From Bradyrhizobium sp. 164 (GTDB lineage: Bacteria > Pseudomonadota > Alphaproteobacteria > Rhizobiales > Xanthobacteraceae): 64,000 nt of DNA. The stretch covers positions 62,001-126,000 of the forward strand of contig NZ_JADPKA010000026.1 of NCBI RefSeq assembly GCF_023073715.1. Reading direction: 5' to 3'. Positions within the stretch are counted from its first letter, which is position 1. Every line of letters starts with the position of its first letter. Position numbers and translations under genes: made by a program. Below the pieces are notes generated by a model. It did no database searches. It was not told the DNA's origin and was given only the letters and a program-made list of their open reading frames with translations. Of the stretch, positions 26,492 through 36,678 are shown piece by piece.

Positions 26492-26973
26492 CCTCAGTCG
26501 ATCCGGCCCACTCGCGGCGGCGCGTCGATCGTGCCGGTCTGGTCATCGCCGCACTGCTCGCAGGTCTCGCCGCGGTGCTGGTCTGGGACGCACGCGGCCT
26601 GCCGTCCACCGGGATGTACGGGATGGGGCCCGAAGCGATGCCCGTCGTGGTCGCCTCCGGGCTTGCGCTGCTGGCGATCGGCAATTTCATCGACGCGCTA
26701 CGTGGCAATCTGCCGGCGCGCGAAAGTGCCGATCCTGTCCCCGTGGTTCTGATCCTCGTCGGCCTTGCGCTGCTGATCGCCATCATTGGCTTCGGTGGCG
26801 GATTCATCCTGGCGACGTCGGCACTGTTCGTCACGACGTCAGCCGCGTTCGGACGCCGTGCCATCCTTGCCGATTCCATTATCGCCCTCGTGATGTCGAC
26901 GCTCATCTATCTCGCATTTGATCGGCTGCTGACGCTGAGCCTTCCGGCTGGCCCTCTGGAGCGACTGCTGTGA
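26488..26973 (+). CDS. tctB: TTT small permease (TctB family), second system
   Basis: The 161-residue protein has four to five hydrophobic helices and the characteristic ending [15 protein letters not shown], which matches the PxGPLExxL tail of TctB. It overlaps tctC by four bases at its start and tctA by four bases at its end, so the three genes are translationally coupled. It is the small membrane subunit of the carrier. Confidence 0.9.
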   Translation: MTSVDPAHSRRRVDRAGLVIAALLAGLAAVLVWDARGLPSTGMYGMGPEAMPVVVASGLALLAIGNFIDALRGNLPARESADPVPVVLILVGLALLIAIIGFGGGFILATSALFVTTSAAFGRRAILADSIIALVMSTLIYLAFDRLLTLSLPAGPLERLL

Positions 26974-28472
26974 TCGACACTTTTGCCGCGCTGGCGCATG
27001 GCATGGCAGTCGCCATCCAGCCGATGAATCTGCTCTATGCGCTGATTGGCGTGTTCCTCGGCACCGCCGTTGGCGTGCTGCCCGGTATCGGCCCGGCGCT
27101 CACGGTCGCACTGCTCTTGCCGGTCACCTACAAGCTCGATCCCGGCGGCTCGCTGATCATGTTCGCCGGCATTTACTACGGCGGCATGTATGGCGGCTCG
27201 ACCACCGCGATCCTCATCAACACGCCCGGCGAGAGCGCCTCGATGGCGACCGCGCTCGAAGGCAACAAGATGGCCAAGGCCGGCCGCGGCGGGCCGGCGC
27301 TTGCGACCTCCGCAATCGGCTCCTTCGTCGCCGGCACCATCGCCACGATCGGTCTGGCATTCCTCGCGCCGTGGCTGGTCGATTTCGCCGTGCGCTTTGG
27401 CCCGGAGGATTATTTCGCGCTGATGTGCGTCGCCTTTGTCACGGTGTCGGCGACCTTCGGCGATTCCCCGATCCGCGGCCTGACCAGCCTGTTCATCGGC
27501 CTGACGCTCGGTCTTATCGGCATCGACAAGCTGACCGGCCAGGCGCGGCTTGCGTTCGGCATCCCCGAGCTGCTCGACGGCGTCGAGGTGACGACGCTTG
27601 CGGTCGGTCTGTTCGCGGTGGGCGAGGCGCTCTACGTCGCATCGCGCCGCCACCACACCGAGGAGAAGCTCGAGCCGGTGCATGGCTCGTTGTGGATGAC
27701 GACAGAGGACTGGAAGCGGTCGTGGAAGCCGTGGCTCCGCGGCACCATGTTCGGCTTCCCGATCGGCGCGTTGCCTGCGGGCGGTGCGGAGATTCCGACC
27801 TTCCTGTCCTATTCGACCGAGAAGCGGCTGACGAAACATCCGGAAGAGTTCGGCAAGGGCGCGATCGAAGGCGTCGCGGGACCGGAAGCCGCCAACAATG
27901 CCTCCGCCGCCGGCACGCTGGTGCCGCTGCTCACGCTCGGGCTGCCGACCTCGGCGACGGCCGCGATGATGCTCGCAGGTTTCCAGCAATACGGCCTCAA
28001 CCCGGGACCGCTGCTGTTCGCCGAACGGCCCGACCTGGTGTGGGGCCTTATCGCCAGTCTTTTCATCGCCAATGCGATGCTGCTGGTGCTCAATCTGCCG
28101 CTGGTCGGCCTGTGGGTGCGGCTGCTCGCGATCCCGCAGCCCTGGCTCTATGCCGGCATCCTCGTGTTCGCAACCATGGGCACCATCGCCGCAAAGCCGT
28201 CGGTGGTCGAGTTGTCGATGCTGGCCGGCTTCGGCGTGCTGGGCTTCCTGATGCGCCGGTTCGATTTTCCGATCGCGCCCGTGGTCGTCGGCCTGATCCT
28301 CGGCCCGATCGCCGAAAGCCAATTGCGCAGGGCGCTCGCGATCAGCCTCGGCGATCCCATGACGCTGCTGCAGAGCCCGATCTCGGCGACCCTGCTCGGC
28401 ATCGCGCTGATCGCGCTGCTGGCGCCCTTCGTGCTGAAGGGGCTCGGGCGTTTCAAGGCGAACGAGGACTAG
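26970..28472 (+). CDS. tctA: TTT large permease (TctA family), second system
   Basis: The 500-residue membrane protein starts at GTG 26970, overlapping the tctB stop. It has [20 protein letters not shown] near residue 34 and the second-half motif [18 protein letters not shown], the two inverted-repeat signatures of TctA. It forms the translocation path with TctB. Adenine deaminase follows 124 bp later in the same direction, so the transporter might serve a purine-derived or glyoxylate-related carboxylate. That is inference from position. Confidence 0.93.
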   Translation: MIDTFAALAHGMAVAIQPMNLLYALIGVFLGTAVGVLPGIGPALTVALLLPVTYKLDPGGSLIMFAGIYYGGMYGGSTTAILINTPGESASMATALEGNKMAKAGRGGPALATSAIGSFVAGTIATIGLAFLAPWLVDFAVRFGPEDYFALMCVAFVTVSATFGDSPIRGLTSLFIGLTLGLIGIDKLTGQARLAFGIPELLDGVEVTTLAVGLFAVGEALYVASRRHHTEEKLEPVHGSLWMTTEDWKRSWKPWLRGTMFGFPIGALPAGGAEIPTFLSYSTEKRLTKHPEEFGKGAIEGVAGPEAANNASAAGTLVPLLTLGLPTSATAAMMLAGFQQYGLNPGPLLFAERPDLVWGLIASLFIANAMLLVLNLPLVGLWVRLLAIPQPWLYAGILVFATMGTIAAKPSVVELSMLAGFGVLGFLMRRFDFPIAPVVVGLILGPIAESQLRRALAISLGDPMTLLQSPISATLLGIALIALLAPFVLKGLGRFKANED

Positions 28473-28596
28473 CGGAGCTTAGAAGGCGGGGCCCGTCTGC
28501 CCAATGCGTAAGCATGGATGCCGCATTATTTGAGTTGCCCCTGCCGCCATCGGGGGCAACCATCACTGGGCTGTCCATTCCCACGCGAGAGCCCCC

Positions 28597-30399
28597 ATGA
28601 CCAAGCTCACTCGTTTTGCCGTCGCGCCGCTGCACAGCATGACGCGGTGCCTCGCCGACGTCGCATCCGCACGCGCCGCGCCGGATCTGGTCATCACCGG
28701 CGCGCGGGTGCTCTCGACCTATTCGGAGCGCGTCCACGCGAGCCGCGAGGTCTGGATCACCGGCGGCCGCATCGCGGCGGTGAAGCCGGCCGGAACAGCC
28801 AGGAAGGCGTGGAGCGACGTCACGAGCTACGACGCGGCCGGCGGCATCATCGCGCCAGGCCTCGTCGATCCGCACATCCATATCGAATCCTCGATGGTGA
28901 CGGCCTGCGCCTACGCGGAGGCCGCGCTGCTCAACGGCACCACCACGATCTTCTGCGACAGCCACGAGATCGGCAACGTCATGGACGTCGCCGGCATCGA
29001 GGCGATGCTCGAGGATGCGCGCGAGGCGCCGCTCTCGATCTTCCTGACGGTGCCGAGCACCGTGCCGGCAACGTCCGCGGAGCTGGAAACCGCGGGCGGC
29101 GACCTCACACCGGACAAGATCGCGGCCCTGTTCGACCGCTGGCCCGAAGCGGTGGCGCTCGGCGAGAAGATGGATTTTGTCCCGGTGACGATGGGCGACG
29201 AGCGCAGCCATGCGATCCTTGCCGCTGCGTTGAAGCGCGGGCGCCCGGTGTCCGGCCATGTCTATGGCCGCGAATTCGTCGCGGCCTATGCGGCGAGCGG
29301 CGTCACCGACACGCACGAGGCGATCGACCGCGACATCGCCGACGACCTGCTCGACGCCGGCGTGTGGGTGTTCCTGCGCGGTGGTCCGCCGACGACGCCC
29401 TGGCACTCGCTGCCGCAGGCGATCCGCACCATCACCGAGCTCGGGGCGTCGCACAAGCGCACGGCCGTGTGCACCGACGACCGGGATGCCGACGATCTGC
29501 TGCTGTTCGGTCTCGACTGGGTGGTACGGGAAGCCGTGAAGGCGGGGATGTCGCCGGAGCAGGCTTGGTCGATGGGCTCGCTGCATGGTGCCACCCGCTT
29601 CGGCATGGAGAGCGATATCGGTGGGCTCGGCGGCGGCCGCCGCGCCGATCTCGTGCTGATGGATGACAATCTCAAGCCGCAATGCACCTGGTATGGCGGC
29701 GAGCTCGTGGTCGAGCACGGCAAGATCACCTCCAGGCTCGATCAGGCGCTGTCACAGCGCTATCAATATCCGAAGGCCGCTTATGCCACCGTGAAGTTGC
29801 CCAAGAAGGTCAAGCTGACGCCGGAACTGCCGGCAAAGGCTTGCACCGTCAATGCCATCAAGACTGCGCTGCCGGGCATTACGCTGATTCACGAGAAGGT
29901 CAGGGTCGAGCCCGCCAATGACTGGCCGGAGCTGTTTGCTCGCTACGGCCTGTGCTTCGTCACGGTGGTCGAGCGCCACGGCAAGTCCGCGGGCAACGTC
30001 GCGTACGGCCTGTTGAAGGATTTTGGCTTGAAGCGCGGTGCGGTGGCCTCCAGCGTCGGCCACGACAGCCACAACATCATCGTCGCCGGGACCAACGAGG
30101 GCGACATGCAGGTGGCGATATCGGCGATCAGGGAGCGTCAGGGCGGCGTCTGTGTGGTGGCTGATGGCAAGGTGAGGGCATTGGTTCCGCTGCCGATCGC
30201 AGGCTTGCTCTCTGACAAGCGCGTCACCGAGGTGGCCGAAGAGGTCAAGGAGCTCAAGAAAGAATGGGCGGAGGCCGGCTGCACCATCCCCTACATGGGC
30301 TTCAATTTGATTCCGCTATCGGTCATTCCGGAAATTCGTATCACCGACAAGGGTATCGTTCTCGTGCCGCAGATGGAGCTGGCGCCGCTGTTCGAGTGA
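28597..30399 (+). CDS. ade: Adenine deaminase
   Basis: The 600-residue protein is a urease-type amidohydrolase. The metal site is in [15 protein letters not shown], the second site in CDSHEIGNV, and the adenine deaminase C-terminal domain contains [16 protein letters not shown] and [17 protein letters not shown]. It deaminates adenine to hypoxanthine in the cytoplasm. Length fits AdeC (about 590 residues). It lies between the tct operon and gcl-hyi-glxR. Hypoxanthine leads through urate and allantoin to glyoxylate, which Gcl consumes, so the position makes metabolic sense. Confidence 0.92.
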   Translation: MTKLTRFAVAPLHSMTRCLADVASARAAPDLVITGARVLSTYSERVHASREVWITGGRIAAVKPAGTARKAWSDVTSYDAAGGIIAPGLVDPHIHIESSMVTACAYAEAALLNGTTTIFCDSHEIGNVMDVAGIEAMLEDAREAPLSIFLTVPSTVPATSAELETAGGDLTPDKIAALFDRWPEAVALGEKMDFVPVTMGDERSHAILAAALKRGRPVSGHVYGREFVAAYAASGVTDTHEAIDRDIADDLLDAGVWVFLRGGPPTTPWHSLPQAIRTITELGASHKRTAVCTDDRDADDLLLFGLDWVVREAVKAGMSPEQAWSMGSLHGATRFGMESDIGGLGGGRRADLVLMDDNLKPQCTWYGGELVVEHGKITSRLDQALSQRYQYPKAAYATVKLPKKVKLTPELPAKACTVNAIKTALPGITLIHEKVRVEPANDWPELFARYGLCFVTVVERHGKSAGNVAYGLLKDFGLKRGAVASSVGHDSHNIIVAGTNEGDMQVAISAIRERQGGVCVVADGKVRALVPLPIAGLLSDKRVTEVAEEVKELKKEWAEAGCTIPYMGFNLIPLSVIPEIRITDKGIVLVPQMELAPLFE

Positions 30400-30443
30400 T
30401 CTCCTTTCACGTGCATCTCGATCTAACCGATTGAGCCTGCCGC

Positions 30444-30476
30444 TATTTTTCCGCGGCTGCCGCATCGTGGAAAATA
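30444..30476 (+). promoter_or_regulatory. Inverted repeat upstream of gcl
   Basis: TATTTTTCC (30444-30452) and GGAAAATA (30469-30476) are inverted around 16 bases, about 75 bp before the gcl start. A second, perfect palindrome CGATCTC-GTT-GAGATCG follows at 30481-30497. GGAAAA/TTTTCC arms recall IclR/AllR-type sites, but assignment is tentative. Confidence 0.35.
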
Positions 30477-30550
30477 AAATCGATCTCGTTGAGATCGCAT
30501 CTTGCACGCCGGATGATCTCGCTCGCTGACGCAACCAAGCGAGGTCCGAT

Positions 30551-32341
30551 ATGGCGAAGATGCGAGCCGTCGATGCAGCCGTCCGAATTCTGGAGAAGGA
30601 AGGCATCTCCACCGCCTTCGGGGTTCCCGGGGCAGCGATCAATCCGCTTTACTCGGCGTTGAAGAAGCGCGGCTCGATCCGCCACATCCTTGCGCGCCAT
30701 GTCGAGGGCGCTTCGCACATGGCGGAAGGGTACACGCGGGCCAAGGCGGGCAATATCGGCGTCTGCATCGGCACTTCGGGACCGGCCGGCACCGACATGA
30801 TCACCGGGCTGTATTCAGCGATCGCCGATTCCATTCCGATCCTCTGCATCACCGGACAGGCGCCCCGGGCGCGGCTCTACAAGGAGGACTTTCAGGCCGT
30901 CGATATCGAGTCGATCGCAAAGCCCGTGACCAAATGGGCGGTGACGGTGCGCGAGCCGGCGCTGGTGCCGCGCGTGTTCAGCCAGGCGTTTCACGTGATG
31001 CGCTCGGGAAGGCCGGGTCCGGTGCTGATCGACATGCCCCTCGACGTGCAGCTTGCCGAGATCGAGTTCGACGACGAGACCTACGAGCCGCTGCCGGTCT
31101 ACAAGCCGGCTGCGTCGCGCAAGCAGGTCGAGAAGGCGCTGGAGATGCTCAATGCCGCCGAGCGGCCGTTGATCGTCGCCGGCGGCGGCATCATCAACGC
31201 CGATGCCTCGGATCTGCTGGTCGAATTCGCCGAAATCGCGAACGTGCCTGTCGTGCCGACGCTCATGGGGTGGGGCGCGATTCCCGACGATCACGTGCTG
31301 ATGGCCGGGATGGTCGGGCTTCAAACCAGCCACCGCTATGGCAACGCGACGCTGCTGGAGTCGGATTTCGTGCTCGGCATCGGCAACCGCTGGGCCAATC
31401 GTCACACCGGCTCGGTCGAGACCTACACCAAGGGTCGTAAATTCGTTCACGTGGACATCGAGCCGACCCAGATCGGGCGCGTGTTCAATCCCGATCTCGG
31501 CATCGTCTCGGACGCGAAGGCCGCCCTCGAATTGTTCGTCACCGTCGCCAGGGAGTGGCGCCGTTCAGGCAGGCTCCGCGAGCGCCAGGCGTGGCCCGCA
31601 TCCTGCCGCGATCGCAAGAGAACGATGCAGCGCAAGAGCCATTTCGACAACGTGCCGATCAAGCCGCAACGCGTCTATGAAGAGATGAACAAGGCGTTCG
31701 GCCGCGATACCACTTATGTCACCGTGATCGGCCTGTCGCAGATCGCCGGCGCGCAATTCCTCGGCGTCTACAAGCCGCGCAACTGGATCAATGCAGGGCA
31801 GGCCGGGCCGCTCGGCTGGACGCTGCCCGCCGCACTCGGCGTGCGCGCAGCGTGTCCGGAGCGAGAGATCGTCGCGCTGTCAGGCGACTACGACTTCCAG
31901 TTCTTGATCGAGGAGCTTGCGGTCGGGGCGCAGTTCAATCTGCCCTACATCCACGTCGTCGTGAACAATTCCTATCTCGGCCTGATCCGGCAGGCCCAGC
32001 GCGGCTTCGACATGGACTATCACGTTCAGCTCTCCTTCGAGAACATCAACGCGCCCGAGATCGGCGTCTACGGCGTCGACCATGTCGCCGTCGCCGAAGG
32101 TCTCGGCTGCAAGGCGATCCGCGTCACCGACCCGAAGGACACGCAAGCGGCGTTCGCGACGGCGCGCGAATTGATGGCCAAGCACCGCGTGCCCGTCGTG
32201 GTGGAGTTCATCCTCGAACGCGTCACGAACATCGCCATGGGCACGGAGATCGACAACATCGTCGAGTTCGAGGAGGTGCTGGACCTGCCACTTGACGAGG
32301 TCGACGCGGCGCGGCCCGGCGTGCTTCAGCCGGCCGAATAG
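30551..32341 (+). CDS. gcl: Glyoxylate carboligase (tartronate-semialdehyde synthase)
   Basis: The 596-residue thiamine-diphosphate enzyme has valine at residue 51 ([14 protein letters not shown]), where nearly all relatives have the catalytic glutamate. That replacement is the hallmark of Gcl. The PP motif is [18 protein letters not shown] with NNSYLG. It condenses two glyoxylates to tartronate semialdehyde and CO2, with FAD as structural cofactor. Start 30551 follows GAGGT. It heads gcl-hyi-glxR, with hyi 13 bp after its stop. Glyoxylate may come from oxalate, purines or glycolate. Confidence 0.96.
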   Translation: MAKMRAVDAAVRILEKEGISTAFGVPGAAINPLYSALKKRGSIRHILARHVEGASHMAEGYTRAKAGNIGVCIGTSGPAGTDMITGLYSAIADSIPILCITGQAPRARLYKEDFQAVDIESIAKPVTKWAVTVREPALVPRVFSQAFHVMRSGRPGPVLIDMPLDVQLAEIEFDDETYEPLPVYKPAASRKQVEKALEMLNAAERPLIVAGGGIINADASDLLVEFAEIANVPVVPTLMGWGAIPDDHVLMAGMVGLQTSHRYGNATLLESDFVLGIGNRWANRHTGSVETYTKGRKFVHVDIEPTQIGRVFNPDLGIVSDAKAALELFVTVAREWRRSGRLRERQAWPASCRDRKRTMQRKSHFDNVPIKPQRVYEEMNKAFGRDTTYVTVIGLSQIAGAQFLGVYKPRNWINAGQAGPLGWTLPAALGVRAACPEREIVALSGDYDFQFLIEELAVGAQFNLPYIHVVVNNSYLGLIRQAQRGFDMDYHVQLSFENINAPEIGVYGVDHVAVAEGLGCKAIRVTDPKDTQAAFATARELMAKHRVPVVVEFILERVTNIAMGTEIDNIVEFEEVLDLPLDEVDAARPGVLQPAE

Positions 32342-32354
32342 GGAGGACAGCATC

Positions 32355-33140
32355 ATGCCGAAATTCGCCGCCAACCTCACCATGCTCTTCAACGAGATGC
32401 CGTTCCTCGACCGCTTCGCCGCTGCGAAGGCGGCGGGATTTTCCGGGGTTGAATATCTCTTTCCCTACGATTTCGATAAGGCGCAGCTGCGCGAGCAGCT
32501 CGAGGCCCACGGCCTGACGCAGGTGCTGCACAACCTGCCGGCCGGCAACTGGGCAGCGGGTGAGCGCGGCATCGCGATCCTGCCCGATCGCACCGCCGAA
32601 TTTCGCGACGGCGTATTCCGGGCCATCGACTACGCCAAGGCGCTCGATTGCGAGCAGCTCAACTGCCTCGTCGGCATCGCGCCTGCCGATGCCGACCGGC
32701 GCGAGCTCAACGAGACGCTGGTGGGCAATCTGCGCTTTGCCGCCTCGACGCTGGCGCGGGAGAACATCAAGCTGCTGATCGAGCCGATCAACACGCTCGA
32801 CATTCCCGGCTTCCATCTCAACGGGACCGAGCAGGCGGTGCAGCTGATCTCAGAGGTACGATCGAACAACCTGTTCATCCAGTACGACATCTATCACATG
32901 CAGATCATGGAGGGCGATCTCGCCCGCACCATGCAGGAATACCTTCCCCAGATCGCGCACATCCAGCTTGCCGACAATCCCGGGCGCCATGAGCCCGGCA
33001 CCGGCGAGATCAACTATCCCTTCCTGTTCCGCCACCTCGACGCGATCGGCTATCGAGGCTGGATCGGCTGCGAATACAAGCCGCGCACCACGACGCTGGA
33101 AGGACTCTCATGGCACGCGGCGCAGACGTTTGAGACGTGA
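32355..33140 (+). CDS. hyi: Hydroxypyruvate isomerase
   Basis: The 261-residue TIM-barrel protein (PKFAANLTMLFNEMPFLDRF) has the xylose-isomerase-like metal-site pattern LIEPINTLDIPGFHL and IQYDIYHMQIMEGDL, and GEINYPFLFRHLDAIGYRGW near its end. Hyi interconverts hydroxypyruvate and tartronate semialdehyde. I chose ATG 32355, after GGGAGGACAG, over an in-frame ATG 63 bases upstream that lies inside gcl. It is coupled to gcl. The gap to glxR holds a palindromic repeat. Confidence 0.94.
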   Translation: MPKFAANLTMLFNEMPFLDRFAAAKAAGFSGVEYLFPYDFDKAQLREQLEAHGLTQVLHNLPAGNWAAGERGIAILPDRTAEFRDGVFRAIDYAKALDCEQLNCLVGIAPADADRRELNETLVGNLRFAASTLARENIKLLIEPINTLDIPGFHLNGTEQAVQLISEVRSNNLFIQYDIYHMQIMEGDLARTMQEYLPQIAHIQLADNPGRHEPGTGEINYPFLFRHLDAIGYRGWIGCEYKPRTTTLEGLSWHAAQTFET

Positions 33141-33178
33141 GCGTCGGGGACCAGATGCGGCAGCGATGACAGTGCGCT

Positions 33179-33316
33179 CCCTCTCCCGCTTGCGGGAGAG
33201 GGTTGGGGAGAGGGTGTTTCCGCGTTGGGACTGTTGAGGTGCACCGAGAAAATCCTCAAGGGGATAAAGCCCTTCACCCGGCGCTCCGCGCCGACCTCTC
33301 CCGCAAGCGGGAGAGG
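33179..33316. repeat. Interspersed palindromic repeat, family D, between hyi and glxR
   Basis: Two hairpins flank the element: CCTCTCCCGC-TT-GCGGGAGAGG around 33180-33201 and CCTCTCCCGC-AA-GCGGGAGAGG at 33295-33316. A GGCGCTCCGCGCC stem lies just before the second. This is the CTCTCCCGC..GCGGGAGAG element common in rhizobial genomes. It lies within the gcl-hyi-glxR transcript. Confidence 0.85.
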
Positions 33317-33371
33317 TTGCGCCGAGCACGCGGATGAATTCCGCTTATGCAACTGAGAGAAAGTTAGAGAC

Positions 33372-34259
33372 ATGACCAATATCGGGTTCATCGGACTTGG
33401 CACCATGGGACGGCCAATGGCCGGCCATCTCCTGGCGGCCGGCTATCGGGTTCTCCTGCATGACGTCGCACCGGTCGCGCCCGATCTGATCGCCGCCGGC
33501 GGCGTCGCCTGCAAGTCCAGCAAGCAGGTCGCGGAGGAGGCGGGCGCGGTCATCATCATGGTGCCGGATACGCCGCATGTGGAAGCCGTGTTGTTCGGCA
33601 AGAACGGTGTGGCGAGCGGCATCTCCAAGGGCAAGATCGTGGTCGACATGAGCTCGATCTCGCCGCTCGCGACGAAGGAGTTTGCCAAGAAGATCGAGGC
33701 ACTCGGCGCCGATTATCTCGACGCGCCAGTGTCCGGAGGCGAGGTCGGCGCCAAGGCGGCGAGCCTCACCATCATGGTCGGCGGGCCCGAGCGCGCCTTC
33801 AACAGCATGAAGCCGGTGTTCGACAAGATGGGCAAGAACGTCACCAGGGTCGGGGCCAATGGCGACGGGCAAACGACGAAAGTCGCCAACCAGATCATCG
33901 TTGCGCTGACGATTGAGGCGGTGAGCGAGGCGCTGTTGTTTGCGTCGAAGGCCGGCGCCGACCCTGCGCTGGTGCGGCAGGCGCTGATGGGCGGCTTTGC
34001 ATCCTCGCGGATTCTCGAAGTCCATGGCGAGCGCATGGTGAAGCGCAATTTCGATCCGGGCTTCCGCATCGAGCTGCACCAGAAGGATCTCAACCTCGCG
34101 CTCGAAGGCGCGCGTACGCTCGGCCTCTCGCTGCCGAGCACGGCTGTGGCGCAGCAATTGTTCTCATCTTGCACCGCTCATGGCGGCAAGGGCTGGGATC
34201 ATTCCGCGATCGTACGTGCACTGGAACTGATGGCGGGGCACGAAATCGCCCCAGCGTAA
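33372..34259 (+). CDS. glxR: Tartronate semialdehyde reductase (beta-hydroxyacid dehydrogenase family)
   Basis: The 295-residue protein begins IGFIGLGTMGRPMAGHLL (NAD(P)-binding glycine motif). It has the substrate signature DAPVSGGEVGA near residue 118 and the catalytic lysine in TTKVANQIIV (about residue 171). This order is shared by tartronate semialdehyde reductase and 3-hydroxyisobutyrate dehydrogenase; position after gcl and hyi decides for the former. It reduces tartronate semialdehyde to D-glycerate, which then needs glycerate kinase (not in this window). A short TGTTAC-GAG-GTAACA hairpin follows the stop. Confidence 0.92.
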   Translation: MTNIGFIGLGTMGRPMAGHLLAAGYRVLLHDVAPVAPDLIAAGGVACKSSKQVAEEAGAVIIMVPDTPHVEAVLFGKNGVASGISKGKIVVDMSSISPLATKEFAKKIEALGADYLDAPVSGGEVGAKAASLTIMVGGPERAFNSMKPVFDKMGKNVTRVGANGDGQTTKVANQIIVALTIEAVSEALLFASKAGADPALVRQALMGGFASSRILEVHGERMVKRNFDPGFRIELHQKDLNLALEGARTLGLSLPSTAVAQQLFSSCTAHGGKGWDHSAIVRALELMAGHEIAPA

Positions 34260-34260
34260 G

Positions 34261-34275
34261 TGTTACGAGGTAACA
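34261..34275 (+). terminator. Short hairpin after glxR
   Basis: TGTTAC-GAG-GTAACA is a perfect 6-bp stem right after the stop, followed only by GTTTCC. It is at best a weak terminator. Confidence 0.35.
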
Positions 34276-34372
34276 GTTTCCAGCCTTGAAGCGTCTTTCG
34301 CCGCCGCGGAACCGGAACAATGCTCCGGCCCCGCGGTTGAAGGCGCATGACAATCACTGGAGACATAAGGAC

Positions 34373-34756
34373 ATGAAAACCCGTCTTGCGATTTCGTTGG
34401 CTGCCGCCTCGCTGCTGGCGTCGAGTGCAGCCTTTGCTCAGTCGACGACCGCCCAGGGCGCGGCGGACGGCGCGCGCGCGGGCGGCGACATCGGCGGCCC
34501 GGTCGGCGCGATGGTCGGCGGCACCGTCGGTGCGGCCGTTGGCGCCGGTTTGGAAATTCCGAATGCGATTCTAGGCGGACTTCCGCGCGATGAGTCAGTG
34601 GTGATCCGGGAGCGCGTCGTGGTTGGCGAGCCGTTGCCGCCGACCGTGGTGCTGCGTCCGGTGCCGAACTACACGGAGTATCGCTATGCGGTCGTGAACG
34701 ATCGCCGCGTGATCGTCGAGCCGCGCACGCGCCGGGTCGTCAAGATCATCGACTGA
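34373..34756 (+). CDS. Exported DUF1236-type protein
   Basis: From ATG 34373 the 127-residue product has a signal peptide ending ASSAAFAQ. A Gly/Ala-rich middle (GGPVGAMVGGTVGAAVGAG) that looks like a glycine-zipper segment comes next. The C-terminus, NYTEYRYAVVNDRRVIVEP then RTRRVVKIID, is the DUF1236 signature. DUF1236 proteins are periplasmic or outer-membrane associated in Bradyrhizobium and have no defined function. The upstream in-frame ATG at 34286 is not preceded by a ribosome site. A bidirectional terminator follows. Confidence 0.85.
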   Translation: MKTRLAISLAAASLLASSAAFAQSTTAQGAADGARAGGDIGGPVGAMVGGTVGAAVGAGLEIPNAILGGLPRDESVVIRERVVVGEPLPPTVVLRPVPNYTEYRYAVVNDRRVIVEPRTRRVVKIID

Positions 34757-34784
34757 TCTGCGCAACCTAGCCGCTGACAAACCG

Positions 34785-34813
34785 GGCCCTGCGGAGCATC
34801 ACTCCGCGGGGCC
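34785..34813. terminator. Bidirectional terminator between DUF1236 gene and vanZ-like gene
   Basis: GGCCCTGCGGAG (34785-34796) pairs with CTCCGCGGGGCC (34802-34813) with one wobble pair and a 5-base loop. The right arm overlaps the last codons of the convergent vanZ-like gene, so one stem could serve both genes. T runs are poor on both sides. Confidence 0.6.
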
Positions 34814-35176
34814 TTCGCTCGTCAGGACCGAATTGGTGCGAAGCCGGGTCATGGCCCAATCGGCGGCGGCCGCGAGCGCAAAGCCGAGGCAGGCCGTGAG
34901 CGCGTCCACCAGAAAATCCTCCAGCCGCGCATGGCGGCCGGGTGCCCAAAATTGCATCAATTCGAGCACGCCGATCAGCACGATCGCGGCCGTTGCGGTC
35001 AGCAGGCGCCGCTGCCGATAGGCGAGACCAAAGGCCAGTCCCACCAGGACAAAGGCGAGCGCATGTTCGCCGTCCTGGCCGAAATCGGAATGGGGCCGCA
35101 GGCCCGGTGGACCGAGAGTTGCGAATGTGACGGCGGCTGCCAGCAGCCAGGCAAAGGAACGAACCAAAATGGACAT
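34799..35176 (-). CDS. VanZ-like family membrane protein
   Basis: The 125-residue protein has four hydrophobic helices and the VanZ signatures DGEHALAFVLVGLAFGLAY, VLELMQFWAPGRHARLEDF and ALTACLGFALA. VanZ-like proteins are small integral membrane proteins named after the teicoplanin-resistance gene, but most are of unknown function. It stands alone between two unrelated units. An alternative GTG/TTG start slightly upstream is possible. Confidence 0.85.
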   Translation of the reverse strand: MSILVRSFAWLLAAAVTFATLGPPGLRPHSDFGQDGEHALAFVLVGLAFGLAYRQRRLLTATAAIVLIGVLELMQFWAPGRHARLEDFLVDALTACLGFALAAAADWAMTRLRTNSVLTSEGPAE

Positions 35177-35252
35177 GCGGCTCGCTTAGCACAGATTTGC
35201 AACCGGCCGTATAGTCCCGCTATCAGATCGACGTGTAGTTAATGACGAAATG

Positions 35253-35861
35253 TTAAAGTGGTTCGCGCACGCCAAGGCCGTGCATGAATCGTTCCCGGAT
35301 CTGTACGGGATCGCGGCGAGTGGTGCCGACGCCGGGCTTGTCGTCGATCCGGACGGCGATCAGGCTCGGCTCGGCAGCGGTCATCGCGTCCTCGACCAGC
35401 CGCTGGAAATCCTCCTCGTCCGCGGCCCAGGCGCTGTTGGCGAGGCCGGAGCCGATGGCGATGGCGACGATGTCGGCGACGTGCGCGGCCGGTGTCGGTT
35501 GTGCGCCGGTAATCTGGTAGATGCCATTGTCCATCACGATCATCGTAAGGTTCTTCGGCTTCAGGGCCGCAATCGTCGAGAGCGCGCCGAGTTGCATCAG
35601 CAGCGAGCCGTCGCCTTCAAGCGCGAAGACGCGGCGGTCGGGCTGCGCCAGCGCCACCCCGAGCGCGATGGGGAAGGCAAGGCCCATGCTGCCCAGCATG
35701 TAGAAGTTCTGCGGGCGGTGGCCGGCAGCCCAGAGATCGAAATTGGTGTTGCCGATGCCGCCGATCACGGCTTCTTCGTGCTTGAGCTTCGCGATCAGGC
35801 GCGAGGTCACGTCGAAACGGTTCATCACCTTGGTGTTGCGCGCACTCAGATTTGAGCTCAT
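35253..35861 (-). CDS. Split ThDP decarboxylase, cofactor-binding (beta) subunit, sulfopyruvate type
   Basis: The 202-residue protein is the PP half of a thiamine-diphosphate enzyme, with EGDGSLLMQLGALS, then VMDNGIYQITG (GDG..N cofactor motif) and YMLGSMGLAFPIALGVALAQ. It pairs with the PYR-half gene just upstream, 10 bp apart. Split enzymes of this build are sulfopyruvate decarboxylase (ComDE) and relatives acting on phosphonopyruvate-like acids. I prefer ATG 35861 over an in-frame TTG at 35882 that overlaps the alpha stop. The true substrate is open. Confidence 0.85.
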   Translation of the reverse strand: MSSNLSARNTKVMNRFDVTSRLIAKLKHEEAVIGGIGNTNFDLWAAGHRPQNFYMLGSMGLAFPIALGVALAQPDRRVFALEGDGSLLMQLGALSTIAALKPKNLTMIVMDNGIYQITGAQPTPAAHVADIVAIAIGSGLANSAWAADEEDFQRLVEDAMTAAEPSLIAVRIDDKPGVGTTRRDPVQIRERFMHGLGVREPL

Positions 35862-35871
35862 TTGGTCGGCC

Positions 35872-36438
35872 TCACTTGTCAAACACCTTGCCGCCGGTGA
35901 GCAGCGGGTTGAGGATCAGCGCCACCGGCGCCTGCGTGGTGACGGCCTGCTTGATCGAGCGGTCCGTGATGAATTCGAGTTCATCGAGCCGGGTGATGGT
36001 GTGATGCTCCAGCGCCAGCGAATCCAGCACGGGGCGCATGGTGCGGCAGACCAGCGACTGGCCGTAATTGAACTCGCCGAGCGTGCCGCGCTCGGACACG
36101 AACATGATCAGCGGGATCTGGTAAGGCACTGCGAGCGAGGCCAGCACGTTGGCGAGCGTCGCAAAACCCGAAGTCTGCATCAACACCGCGCCGCGGCGGC
36201 CGCCCATCCAGGCGCCCGAGACAATGCCGACCGCTTCCTCCTCGCGGGCGGTGGCAAAGGTGGTGAAGAAAGGATCGGCGTGCAGGTTCCTGATCAGCGG
36301 CGTCAGCACGCGATCCGGCACGTAAGGGACGAGGCTGATCTCGTTCCGCTTCAGGGTGTGCAGGATGATGCCGTGCCAGCTTCTTTCACCGGCCGCCTGC
36401 GTCGCCTGCGGCGAGGTCTGCTGCTCCGCAATCGCCAT
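35872..36438 (-). CDS. Split ThDP decarboxylase, alpha subunit (PYR domain), sulfopyruvate type
   Basis: The 188-residue PYR-domain protein has the catalytic glutamate in ATAREEEAVGIVSGAWMGG and LMQTSGFATLANVLASLAVPY, as in ComD and phosphonopyruvate decarboxylase N-termini. ATG 36438 follows AGGGAGA; the open frame continues upstream into the divergent dehydrogenase, but that is a shadow. It needs the beta subunit at 35253-35861 for a complete active site. The divergent 2-hydroxyacid dehydrogenase could provide the 2-oxo acid substrate. Confidence 0.85.
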   Translation of the reverse strand: MAIAEQQTSPQATQAAGERSWHGIILHTLKRNEISLVPYVPDRVLTPLIRNLHADPFFTTFATAREEEAVGIVSGAWMGGRRGAVLMQTSGFATLANVLASLAVPYQIPLIMFVSERGTLGEFNYGQSLVCRTMRPVLDSLALEHHTITRLDELEFITDRSIKQAVTTQAPVALILNPLLTGGKVFDK

Positions 36439-36678
36439 TGCGTTCTCCCTTGAGCCGCGTCGTATGCTTATTGGTCTTCGGCCGTCGCGGCGCCCTGCTG
36501 AACTTGACGCAGCGGGCCGGATTGTCAACTGTTCGAGCCGGCACCGTGATCTGCGCCAGACGGCCTGCCGTGGCTGGCAGCGCCATGTCATATGTGGGCA
36601 ACGAAAGAGTGGGAGGAAGCACGGAGGGGCGCGCGCTGCGCTGGCCTTGCTGATCCCTGGAGAGCCGGAAGGGTCCTG

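Noticed and set aside
26907..28322. Minus-strand open frame of 471 codons
   Set aside because: Antisense to tctA, which has full TctA motifs. Composition is charged and repetitive.
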